Below are positions 1-9,373 of a DNA stretch of 64,000 nt, one piece after another (position 1 is the first letter of the stretch; every line of letters starts with the position of its first letter). Source of the stretch: Uloborus plumipes (Eukaryota; Arthropoda; Arachnida; Araneae; Uloboridae); contig JAXGGA010001622.1 of NCBI GenBank assembly GCA_038373865.1, forward strand, positions 62,001 to 126,000, in the 5' to 3' direction. A program made the translations under genes and the position numbers. The notes below the pieces were generated by a model. That model worked only from the letters and a program-made list of their open reading frames with translations. It searched no databases and had not been told where the DNA came from.

Positions 1-360
1 ATCCTCAATAATCTTTAAATTAGTTTAAAAACTAAAAAATGCGCTTTCAGATGCACTTATAATACATCAACATGTAATATAATTTAGCCTTTAGTATTAA
101 TAATGGTATTAAATATATTGCTTTTATATTTGCAAAGAACGTGAATTTTATCTTCTATTCAGAGTTACATACACACAAAGAACTGAAACACTTATAATAT
201 ATAACATGTAATATAGTTTAGCCTTTAGTATTAATAAGAGTATTAAATTTATTACTTTTATATTTGTAAAGAACGTGGATTTTATCTTTTATTCAGAGTT
301 ACATACATACAAACAAACCCACATGTGAAAATAATAAAAGCGTATTAAATAGGCTAAAAA
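1..360 (+). repeat. Dispersed AT-rich repeat with two internal units
   Basis: Two imperfect units of about 145 bp follow one another. Each contains an 'aacatgtaatat' core, then a 'tttagcctttagtattaat' block, and ends in 'cagagttacatacata'. The same arrangement, in the same orientation, recurs at 33668-34095, including the closing 'acccacatgtgaaa' segment. No coding capacity is visible. It may start before base 1. The repeat class is unknown; a retroelement 3' end or a satellite-like dispersed repeat are both possible. Confidence 0.6.
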
Positions 361-1350
361 GAGTTTTTATTTCATTTTGTAATTAGCTTGTCTTATTCAG
401 TACGTGTTTCAGTGCTAGCACAGAAAAGAAAGCGTTAGCTAAAAACTAAATTGAATAACAAATCGGGTCAACTTTCCACTTTTATGGTTTGAAAAAAAAT
501 GCTAAGTTAGATTTAAAGCTAACTGCAAACATATTAAGCTTGCTTTTAATTAGATAATATGCCTAATGGGGAGGAAAAACAAGGTGTTTACCAAACTCTT
601 TAACAGCGTAAATTTAATACCAGTGCTCTCACTACTTACGACAGATTTATTATATTCTTATAAATATAGAGGAATGCAGAATTTGCAGTAATTAATGTCT
701 CTGAAATTTTTCTATTTTGGAAAAATAAGTTTTATTAGACGTAGTAGAATTCAACCTGCTTTGATAATAAAGGCTAGTTCCGAACATTTCTTCGAGTGAA
801 TAACCTGCAACTTTAACGTCCAATAACACTAATTACAGAATCGGTACATTTCACATGAAGAACAAAGCTTCTTTTGGTCGACTTATTTTATTCATTCGTA
901 TAAACTAGAGGAAGAATGTTTACGTGGTTTAATAGTTAGGGGGATTAAAAAAAAACTAGTTTTTTTTTCTCGGAACGTTTCAATGCGTAAAAGTTGCCAA
1001 GTGTTTAAAAAATATGTATTAATAAAAGAAATGAAATATTCACTCCAGGCGTACCGAGAAAAGTGAAAACTTGAACGATTACGTATGTATTTTTTGAATC
1101 ATCAGGAAATATTTGTTGATTCGTCGGAAGTCAACTATAACGAGACCAATATATGTAAATAGTTATATACAGACGTGTGCCGGTAACGGTAACAGTGTCG
1201 TAAGCTTAGTTGCTTTTTTTTTTCTAAAGATAGAAAAAGATAGAATATAAATATAGAAAAAACTCTTTTTTTTTCATTGAAAAGTGGTTCCGCGTAATAC
1301 CGAAACAGGCATATGCAATGTTTTGCAAGTTTGTGCTTTTAACAAGCTAT
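361..1350. other. Gene-free AT-rich stretch
   Basis: No convincing reading frame, RNA gene or inverted repeat was seen. The stretch has A/T homopolymers around 946-967 and 1208-1273, and is otherwise unremarkable. Confidence 0.5.
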
Positions 1351-1352
1351 TA

Positions 1353-1527
1353 CAGTCGACGCTCGTTATAACGACCACACGTTATAAAGTCCATCTTAAT
1401 ATAACGACCGGTGAGATAACCCCCAACTGTATCCCAATATACTCTATGTTCTACCTCTTATAGCTACCACTCGTTATAAAGACAGTTTTCTGTAGGACGG
1501 AGACGGTCGTTATATCGAGCAAGAAAA
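1353..1527. mobile_element. pogo/Tigger-like MITE
   Basis: The left end reads 'cagtcgacgctcgttataac' directly after a TA dinucleotide. A degenerate inverted counterpart, 'ggtcgttatatcgagc', lies near 1505-1520. Several further 'cgttata' blocks occur between them. A TA-flanked 'CAGT...' end followed by iterated GTTATAACG-type motifs is typical of pogo-superfamily MITEs in invertebrates. The right boundary is uncertain because the outermost bases have diverged. There is no coding sequence. Confidence 0.55.
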
Positions 1528-1551
1528 GCAGTCGAAAACTTTGTACAATTA

Positions 1552-1697
1552 ATGAAGTTAAAAATACAAGACAACGTGTTCAAAGTACAAATAAAATAGT
1601 AAAAAAGAGTTTGAAAACTCTAGCAAACCGTTCGTTTTCACTCTTTTTAATATTTTATTTGTACTTTTGAACACGTTGTCTTGTTTTTATAACTTCG
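1552..1697. repeat. Short foldback hairpin, about 55-bp arms
   Basis: The left arm (about 1556-1608, with 'acaagacaacgtgttcaaag') is complementary to the right arm (about 1641-1694, with 'cttttgaacacgttgtcttg'), with a loop of about 30 bp. The arms are nearly identical, so the hairpin is young or maintained. It could be a small foldback MITE; no clear target-site duplication was seen. A reading frame that starts in the right arm is incidental. Confidence 0.65.
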
Positions 1698-2809
1698 CTA
1701 TTATATATATTTTTACTTTTAGCGCAAACATATTTTTTTATATCTTAATTACTACAGCATTGACTCTAAATAGAAACACAGTTTTTAATTTACATTTACA
1801 TCTTCATAATTTAATGTATTCTTCTGAAACGAGAGGGAGCAAAAGATGATGTAACACATGCCATTATAATACGACAGAACGAGTTACAGAAATGAGTTCC
1901 TATTCAAGTTTTCCCAGCGCACTAATTAATAATAGCTATTTAATTATCTCCGCATGCCATATTTCGTTTATTAATTTCGCGGGTTTTCTTTCATTTTTTG
2001 GCGCGGAAAATTCCGCCGAAACTGCAATTTCCGACTCTTTCTGTATCGCCGGGAAAGATGTCGCTGATGAACAGTGGGGAGCTAATTATCTCATGAAAAC
2101 AAGGCAGTTCTCACACGAGTACTTAAATTTTATTCCACACTAAAACTTTATTGTTGAAGATATGAATTCGTTTTAATAAAAGTGGAGAAAGTATAACAGT
2201 TTCAGTTATTTTAAGAATTGAGATTTTGCGAATGGATATGGAAAGATATTTTTACTCATTTAGTGTCGGCTGAGGTGAATGGAAACAAATTTCAGTGCTT
2301 TAAATTAAGATCTTTCCGTACCTCCTGGATTGTTTGTGAGATGAAACTTTGGGCAACGCATCCAAGACTGCATTTGCTTTGGTTTCATGACAATTTCTTG
2401 CAGACTGGGGGTACAAGTTTAACCATTATAGCATAGAAAAAGTTATCAAGTAGTAAACATCTCAGGCTAAACACCTCGCACATAAATTTTACAATGACTT
2501 TACATGGTTAATGTATTTAAATAAAATGGCTCATATATATTTTTGCAAAAAGATGTCTAACGAAATTAGTTTAAAAAGGAAATGCATCATGTAAAATAAA
2601 CTGGAACTTAGTTTCAATAGGAAGGTACACGGAAGACGAAATCTTAATGAAACAAAAGGAAAAAAAAACGTGTCCATTGTTTGATATGGCTCAAAATGCT
2701 TCTTATTATTTTCCCCCTAATTATTATCTTCCCTATCACCCCTACTTTGGTAAAATCAAAGAAAACTTGAAGCATGCGTAAATACGCGGAAGGTTTTACC
2801 CAAGAAAAT
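1698..2809. other. Gene-free stretch with a slightly GC-richer patch
   Basis: Nothing recognisable was found. The patch around 1955-2090 has a more balanced composition, with several CpGs ('ggcgcggaaaattccgccg'), and is open for 83 codons on the plus strand. The predicted peptide matches no family I know. It could be a decayed repeat, a conserved non-coding segment or a chance frame. Confidence 0.35.
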
Positions 2810-2814
2810 CAGAC

Positions 2815-3035
2815 AGTATGCATGTTTTGTTGCATTTTGCATCCAGTTCCAGTAATTCAGAAATGGGCAATAGAACACTCAAAAAAAAGGTTAATAGTAA
2901 ACATCGTTCTTGTTATATTCAGTATATGCACGTTTTACAACATTTTTCATTCATTCCCAGGAATTCAGAAATGGGCCAATTAGAACAGTCAAAAGGAAAT
3001 GTTATAAAGAACAATCTTGATTCGATGACCATTTC
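2815..3035 (+). repeat. Degenerate tandem duplication, period about 107 bp
   Basis: Two adjacent units share the blocks 'atgca[t/c]gttt', 'aattcagaaatggg' and 'tagaaca[c/g]tcaaaa' in the same order (first unit from about 2818, second from about 2925). The overlapping short frames across it are by-products of the duplication. The origin is unknown. Confidence 0.5.
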
Positions 3036-3533
3036 TGTTCAAAAGATTCTGGCATGAGCGCTCCTATGCGTAATTTCAGAGGGGGCTTTATAATTTTTCT
3101 AGGTTTTAAATCTTTAATTTAAAGTTTTCTTAAACTTTCTATTTACTAACTTTTTTCTTACCCGAATCCGATGAGCATTTTTCATATATGTTTTTCTAAT
3201 TGGAATGGGTATATTTAAGGAATATTGCCCTTTTAACAACGGGGACTTTAAAATGCTATTGTCCACATTATAATTTGGCCCAAGTTGTACCGTATGACAA
3301 TTAGGAACATAATACTTCAATCCCCAATGTTCATACATTTAGTTTCTTTAGAAGCCAAAGCTGTTATTTAAAATGCATTGTTACAATACTAAAAGTAAAT
3401 TAATCTCAGAATAAAAGTAATTTAAAAATTTTATAGTGGAGGAATTTTAAAAAACACTCATTTCTCACTGACTTTTGGTGAAATCACAAAATTTATACTA
3501 AACATGGAGAGTTTTGATGTCCATAGGTAAAGG
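3036..3533. other. Gene-free stretch
   Basis: No feature can be supported. The 74-codon minus-strand frame here has no recognisable similarity. Confidence 0.4.
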
Positions 3534-3851
3534 TCGAGACTAGCGGTCGCCACTCGCCAGTGGCCACTAAAAATTTTTTTCTTGGCGGCCAGAACATTTC
3601 ATGTAGTTCAACAAACTGACGACTATGTATTTAAGTATTTATTTATTTTTATGAGCAACTGCACGAAAATGCATTACTGCCGATTAAAAAGAAACATCGG
3701 CATCTTTATTGGCAGTCGATGGCGATCGATGTAATCAAACAAAAATATTTTTTTCTAAAAAATACTCGAACTGGCCACTGACAGCATCAAAGTGGCCACC
3801 AACTTTTTCGGGCTTACTGGCCACTGGCCATTATCATTTTTTTTTCAGTCT
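3534..3851. mobile_element. Inverted-repeat element with reiterated GGCCACT motif
   Basis: The left end has 'gagact' and the right end 'agtctc'. The interior carries GGCCACT or GGCCAGT blocks in both orientations near each end: around 3556-3568 on the left, and 3773-3779, 3791-3798, 3820-3826 and 3825-3832 on the right. This motif density is far above chance in such AT-rich sequence, and the inverted arrangement suggests a small non-autonomous DNA transposon. No target-site duplication could be fixed. The boundaries are approximate. Confidence 0.5.
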
Positions 3852-3908
3852 CAAGCTCCATCCACAGGGAAATCGAGGCCCCCTCTGACCCTCTTTATGG
3901 GTGCCCAA

Positions 3909-6264
3909 TAGGGTGGGGCGAAAAATAAAAATTTTTTCAGATCAACTTCTTATAGCTGCCAAAAGTTGTCTTTGGTGATAGTTAGCTTTTGTGCAAATTT
4001 TGAGAAAAATCGGTCAATATCTTCAAGGAGGGGGTTCGATCGCAAAGGTTTTACCATAGCTTTTATAAGGATTTTATGGTTAAAATATGAAAAACAATGC
4101 CGTCAGCTAATCTCATCGCATTTTTTTTACTCATAAGATATATTCATGCATTCAAAGCATATGAAATAACTCACAAAAATTATTTTACATGATATATTTA
4201 TATTTCAAGCATCTTAGAAGGAAACAAAACAGTGAAAAATAGTGATTTTAAGGACAATATTAAGTAAAAATTGAATTTTTTTACAAAATATGACAGAAAT
4301 TATGAAACTGCAAACATATGACAACATTAAACAGCATTACTTAAAAATAAATGAAATGTGTTTTTAAAATATGTACAAATGTACAAAATGTACATGATAC
4401 GAACATTTTATGTGTCACAGTTTGAGCTTTCACAAAAAATCTTTTTATTTTCAAAGAAAGGCAGCTCCTTTCGAGCCTTTAAACTTGCACGAACGAAACC
4501 ATCCCTCGTTTCTATTCCACTTCATGGTCAGTGATGCATCCGTCACCAACTTTACGCTAGATTCCACGGATTGCGTATGACGAGTAAATGTTTACATGTT
4601 TCGAAGAAAATGAGGAACATCTCCGGTTTTTAAGTCATGTAGCTCGTCTTCAGATGATATCATTGTTATGGTAGGTTCTGTTATTAGCAAAGGTGGCTAA
4701 ATATAACGTCTTGAAACATTTTTAATATGCCATTGCAGTGGTTAATATGTCAGCTTCATAGCAGTGAATTGCTTCTTTTCCACTTAGTAGAATACTCAGA
4801 TGAATGAACAACTGGTCCCCGTGGATTCAGCAGCTCTATTGGCAAAATGTTGACAGGCTGCGAATCTCTAACTATAGTGAAATATGAGGCAGTTGAGAGC
4901 AATATGCAAAACATGCCAACTATCGACCGAGCTGACCTAAGATCAGACCAGAAATATTTACTGGAAATATTTGAAGCCGTTATTAGTACCAACCGCTCCT
5001 TACATCTTTCTGAAACAGTACCTAGTTCCTGGAGTCATTCAAGATGACTCATGACAGTCAATCAAATTTACGCTTAAACATCGGCACAGAATATCCGACA
5101 GCAAACTTAAAAATGCTAGTTTCAGTCATTGTTAAATGTGCACCTTGCTGGTTTCTCATTAAGTGCAACTCATCATGCAAGGGTGGTGCACCAAACTTGT
5201 GGCAAGTTATTCTACCAGTCGCATTATTTACCAGACAACCTGTTATATGTCATTGAGCCAGTTATTCAGAGAATAGCTTTTTTTTTTTTTTTTTTGTATG
5301 TACTGAATAATATTTTGCTGGTAATGTTAAATGATGATCGAAGGCATGTTCGGCAGTTAGTTACTCGTCAAATTTTAGGACTAAGAAACACCAATTGTGT
5401 ACAGTAATGACAACAACACTTTTATCATTTTTGAGAGAAACTTTTCTTCCGACTATGACCAGACTTGATAAATTGGCAGTGTGAGAATGTGCTTATAACA
5501 GAACCTCCTATAATAATGATGCCATCTGAAGACAAGTTACACGGTGAAAACCGAAGATGTTCCCCATTTTCTTTGAAACATGTGAACATTTATCTGTCAA
5601 ATTCAATACGTGGAACACGTCGTGAAGTTGGTGACGAATGCATCTCTGACCATAAGTGGAATAGAAACGACGGATGGTTTCGTTCATGCACGTTTAAAGG
5701 CTCGAAAGAACTGCCTTTCTTTGAAAATAAAAAAGATTTTTTGTGAACGCTCAAACTGTGACGCATAAAATTCTCGTATCATGTACGTTTTGTACATATT
5801 TTTTAAAAACATATTTCATTTATTTTTAAGTAATGCTGTTTAATGTTGTCATATGTTTGCTGTTTCATAATTTTTAAGTCACATTTTGTAAAAGAAATTC
5901 AGTTTTTACTTAATATTGTCTTAAAAATCACTATTTTTTACTGTTTTGTTTCCTTTTCAGATGCTTGAAACATGAACATATCATGTAAAATAATTTTCGT
6001 GAGTTATTTCATATGCTGTGAATGCATGAATATCTTATGAGTAAAAAAAATGAAATGAGTTTAGCTAACGGCATTGTTTTGTTTTTCATCTTTTAACCAT
6101 AAAATCCCTATCAAAGCTATGGTAAAACTTTGCGATCGCAGCGCCCCCTGAAGATACTAACCGATTTTTCTCAAAATTTGCACAAAAGCTAACTATCACC
6201 AAAGACAACTTTTGGCAGCTATTAGAAGTTGATCTGAAAAAATTTTATTTTTCGCCCCACCCTA
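3909..6264. mobile_element. 2.36-kb long-TIR transposon with 8-bp target-site duplication (hAT-compatible ends)
   Basis: The ends are exact inverted copies starting TAGGGTGGGGCG, and the inverted arms extend about 780 bp (roughly 3909-4695 and 5496-6264). The element is bounded by 'gtgcccaa' at 3901-3908 and again at 6265-6272, an 8-bp target-site duplication. An 8-bp duplication matching nTnnnnAn, with termini starting TAGGG, fits the hAT superfamily; P and Merlin elements also give duplications of about this length. The loop carries a broken coding region (separate entry) that I do not recognise as a hAT transposase. Arms this long suggest a foldback derivative or a family with unusual ends. 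Confidence 0.8.
4808..5746 (+). pseudogene. Broken transposon-borne protein of an unnamed invertebrate family
   Basis: The remnant has three blocks in shifting frames. From 4808 it reads TGPRGF, then IGKML, then DRADLRSDQKYLLEI (about 4925-4970). From about 5065 it shifts to IGTEYPTANLK and CAPCWFLIK. It then shifts again to YLPDNLLYVIEPVIQR, a run of T at 5279-5295, and DDRRHVRQLVTRQILGLR near 5330-5390. A further open segment at 5465-5746 lies inside the right inverted arm. From memory, this order of blocks recurs in uncharacterised proteins of aphids, cnidarians and other invertebrates that are usually repeat-associated; I cannot name the family or assign an enzymatic role. Frameshifts near 5050 and 5200 and an in-frame stop at 5407 make it non-functional. 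Its place in the loop of an element with a target-site duplication implies it came in with the transposon. Confidence 0.6.
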
Positions 6265-6452
6265 GTGCCCAATGCCCATGGCTTGAGGCAAGTAGGTGCT
6301 TCCGCGAACGAGCAATTATGCTCAATATTTATCCGCATTAATAACTCGAACAACCAAGTTTTGGGCTGGAAAACGGCAATGTGGTCTCTTTGTGACATTG
6401 GTGCCAAAGAATGGAGTTGGAGAATTCCTTTATACTTCAATAGCTTTCTTAA

Positions 6453-6971
6453 CCCATTTATGCCCAGTAGCCTAAAAACGGGGCGCTTGTTAGTTACTAC
6501 ATACAAAAACCTGTAAGGGGTATATCATTTTACTAAAGCTGTTTTTCACAAATTTAATAGTCCTTCTTCTTGAGAAAACCAGTTAGAGCCGCTATTTTGA
6601 CATCAGAATTTATTTACTGACAGCTATTTTCAGATAAATCAGTCAGACAACGATCCAGCATGGGTAGCCACAGAAAGTAAGTTTTTGTTTGCGAACTTCA
6701 TTTTCATACTATTAAACTATTTTAAAATGATTTGCTTAAAATTGATCACAGAGGCCTTCTGTAATGTTACTTTGCAAAAGTAAAGTCTCGTAAGGTCGCT
6801 TTTTGCTCGCATATTTGCAAAATATTCCATAAACAGGACGTTAAACAACTTAATAAATATGGCAACGGCGAACTATTTTAAGCCTAAAATGTATGTAAAA
6901 TATTCCAGGTAAGAGTTCTAAACAGATAAAAGTTAAAAAAAATTGTTAAAAAAAACTTGAGCATAAATGGG
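6453..6971. mobile_element. piggyBac-like TTAA MITE, copy A
   Basis: TTAA at 6449-6452 and 6972-6975 brackets terminal repeats that begin CCCATTTATG and end CATAAATGGG. TTAA duplication with CCC...GGG ends is the piggyBac signature. The whole ~515-bp element recurs in inverted orientation at 52494-53005, with shared internal blocks such as 'acgatccagcatgggtagcc'. It encodes no protein, so it would have depended on a transposase made elsewhere. Confidence 0.8.
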
Positions 6972-7004
6972 TTAATGTTATTTAAGGACTTCTTTTTTAG
7001 CCTA

Positions 7005-7105
7005 CTTTCCAGTTAAAAATAAAAGAAAGACGAAAAAAGTATTAAAAGTGGCTTAATGCATCTAAAAAATATCGCCAAGTCCAAAAAATATCGCCAAGTT
7101 AAAAA
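7005..7105. repeat. Fragment carrying 'atatcgccaag' motifs
   Basis: Two 'aaaatatcgccaagt' blocks (7067-7082 and 7085-7100) resemble the iterated CGCCAAG motifs inside the elements at 44.0 and 56.3 kb. It is probably a decayed piece of a related repeat; the similarity is short, so the link is tentative. Confidence 0.3.
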
Positions 7106-7149
7106 AATAAAGAGGTAAAATGAATATCGAAAAATTAAAAATTTGAAAG

Positions 7150-7220
7150 TAGGGTATTGAGATGGGGAATTTGTGTGTCGGTCTGTCGGTCGGTCGGTCT
7201 GTCGGTCTGTCTGTCCCCCC
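7150..7220 (+). repeat. GTCGGTCTGTCG-type microsatellite
   Basis: Interrupted repeats of GTCG/GTCT run directly into the tandem array that follows. The junction of a 'gtctgtcggtcggtcgg' tract with this array suggests the two belong to one repeat family. Confidence 0.75.
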
Positions 7221-7800
7221 CTAATAACTTTTGAATGAACATTCCGATTTGGACAAACTTTTTTTTGTTGGAAAGATCTCGGCGAGTACAGCTCATTCCC
7301 ATATTTGATTTTTCGATTTGAACAATTTTTGGTGCAACTTTAAACCGTTCAAACAACCTGGCCCGCGATATTAACTTTTTAGTTAACAGTCCGATTTGAA
7401 CAAACTTTTTTTTGTTCGAAAGATCTTTTCAAGGGTACTTCATTCCCGTATCTACATTTTCGATTTGAACAATTTTTCGTTCAACATTGAACCGTTCAAA
7501 CAAGCTGTCACCCCTAATAACTTTTGAGTGAACAGTCTGATTTAAACAATTTTTTTTTGTTCGAAGCATTTCGGCAAGGACACTTAATTACCGTATTTAA
7601 ATTTTAAATTTGAACATTTTTGGTTCAACATTGAACCGTTCAAGCAACCTTTCTCCACCTAATAACTTTTAAGTGAACCGTCCGAATTGAATAAACTTTT
7701 TTTGTTCGAAAGATCTCGTAGAGACTCATTCCCATATTTCACTTTTCAATTTGAACCATTTTTCGTTCAATGATGAACAGTTCAGAAAAAAATTTAACAT
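7221..7800 (+). repeat. Tandem array, about four units of 140-150 bp
   Basis: Each unit runs 'taataacttttgaatgaac', then 'tccgatttgaacaaac', 'ttttgttcgaaagatctc', 'ctcattcccatatt', 'cgatttgaacaatttt' and 'aaccgttcaaacaa'. Units begin near 7220, 7365, 7512 and 7660, and the last is partial. The units have diverged from each other by point changes and small indels, so the array is old. There is no coding potential. A GACTCC-type microsatellite follows at 7932-7961. Confidence 0.75.
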
Positions 7801-8655
7801 GAGCGCCTACTGGAAAATTTAAATTGAATGTTGATTCTGAACTTCAAGGCGGATTTCCTTCAAACTAACTTTGTAAGAAAATGATTTTGATAAATAATGT
7901 ATTGTAAAGTACTTTTCTGAATAATCTTCTGTGAGGACTCTGATTCCGACTCCGACTCCGCAAACATGGCGGAAATGCAGGCTCAGAAAAAAATGACTGA
8001 CTGGGCAGACGATTTTTTGTTTATTTATTTATTTGTTTTATTTAATTTATTATTATTATGATTTTTTTTTGGCAGACGATATTTTTTTTTTTTTTGCTAA
8101 CAAAAATTTTTCATTCACGAGAGCATTTTATTCTTTATTTATATTTAACAACTGGCAACGGATTAAAAATGAAATTCAAGACATTTTATTAACGAACGAG
8201 TTTTTTTTTCTTTCTTTGATAAAATGTGTTTTGAAGTTCTTTGTACTTTTATTTTATTTATTTTTTTTTTCTTTTGAAAACGATTGTGGAATTTTTCTAC
8301 GGAAGAACTATAACAGTTACATTCTTTAAAAGGTGCGACAAAACTTAATTGACTCGTTTATTTAATTTTTACGTGTCTATTTCATCTGATGAGAGGGGTA
8401 TATTTTGCTTTTAGAAATCAGCTTTAAGTGCTATAGAGGTATGTTTGACATAATTTTCAGTTTCAGATAATCAAGAGAATATTGATCAGATGCTACAATG
8501 CCGATGTCGGTGTACGGGAAAGTAGGCTCGTTTAGTTCTTGACAGAACTTCTTGTTAATTTCAGACCTGATTATTTGAAACATTAATGGAGCAATCAATG
8601 GTATTCGTGGCCTAATTTAGTTGTTCAACGGAATTTTGCACGTTTGTTTGAGCTT
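7801..8655. other. Gene-free T-rich stretch
   Basis: A short GACTCC-like microsatellite lies at 7932-7961, followed by long T/A-rich tracts (8005-8290). The 98-codon frame at 8033-8329 is dominated by Phe and Tyr from T-runs and is not a gene. Confidence 0.45.
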
Positions 8656-8659
8656 TTAA

Positions 8660-8970
8660 CCCTTTATGACCCACGGGGCTCAGAAGTCCCGCTTATATTA
8701 ATTTAGTATTATGAACCCTAAATGGCTAGAATCATGCTGAAGTTTTTAAGACCACTCTTGGTACTTTGCTGAGAGGCCAACAGATGGTACTTGCGATCGG
8801 AAACAGTTTTCTTAGGGGTCCTAAGGCGTAGGGGCCTTAGACCCTCGAGATTTTCAAATTTTTTATTGTGGGTATACATGTTGTTTGATGTATTTTCAAC
8901 TAAAAAAAACAAAAAAAAAACATATATATATATATGAATTCATTGTTAAATTAATTTGGGAAATAAAGGA
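8660..8970. mobile_element. Probable TTAA MITE, degraded
   Basis: TTAA lies at 8656-8659 and 8971-8974. The left end reads CCCTTTATGACCCA and the right end, read inward, is TCCTTTATTTCCCA, a mismatched but plausible terminal inverted repeat of piggyBac type. The interior has an A run and a short TA repeat (8919-8932). No coding sequence. Confidence 0.5.
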
Positions 8971-9140
8971 TTAAAACGACTGGGGGGTGAAAATTTTTTT
9001 CGAATTCGCTTGAGTGTGTCCGAATTTTGCTAAATTTTGGAGCAAGTATTGAACATGTTTAATTTTTAGTCGAAAATGTTTTTACTCATACATGGCGCTA
9101 TTTAATGCATACAAAATAACCTAGTTACTGAAAATAATTT

Positions 9141-9373
9141 CTGTACCTCAGAACCAGAACGACGTAAGTCCAAAAATGACGATTTTCACTTTATTAATGA
9201 ATTGGATGTAGAATTTTATTCTGCATCGACACATGAGAACGGTATTCCTTCACTATTATTTAGCAGCATTAAGAGAGAGCGAATCCCATCCTTTGCATGC
9301 ATCCGGACATTTTTTTCCCTTTTCCTGAAAAGTTTCAAAAATGAACTTACGTTAGTCTGGTTCTGAGGTACAG
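9141..9373. mobile_element. 233-bp MITE, copy A (ends CTGTACCTCAGAACCAG)
   Basis: The terminal inverted repeats are about 30 bp: 'ctgtacctcagaaccag' on the left and 'ctggttctgaggtacag' on the right. A related copy in the opposite orientation lies at 55391-55639. Shared internal blocks include 'gcatccgg' next to a C-rich stretch and 'agcagcattaa'. It has no coding capacity. The target-site duplication is unclear, so no superfamily is assigned. Confidence 0.7.

Noticed and set aside
1892..2143. 83-codon frame over a GC-richer patch.
   Set aside because: No family resemblance and no splice-site context that would make it a convincing exon.
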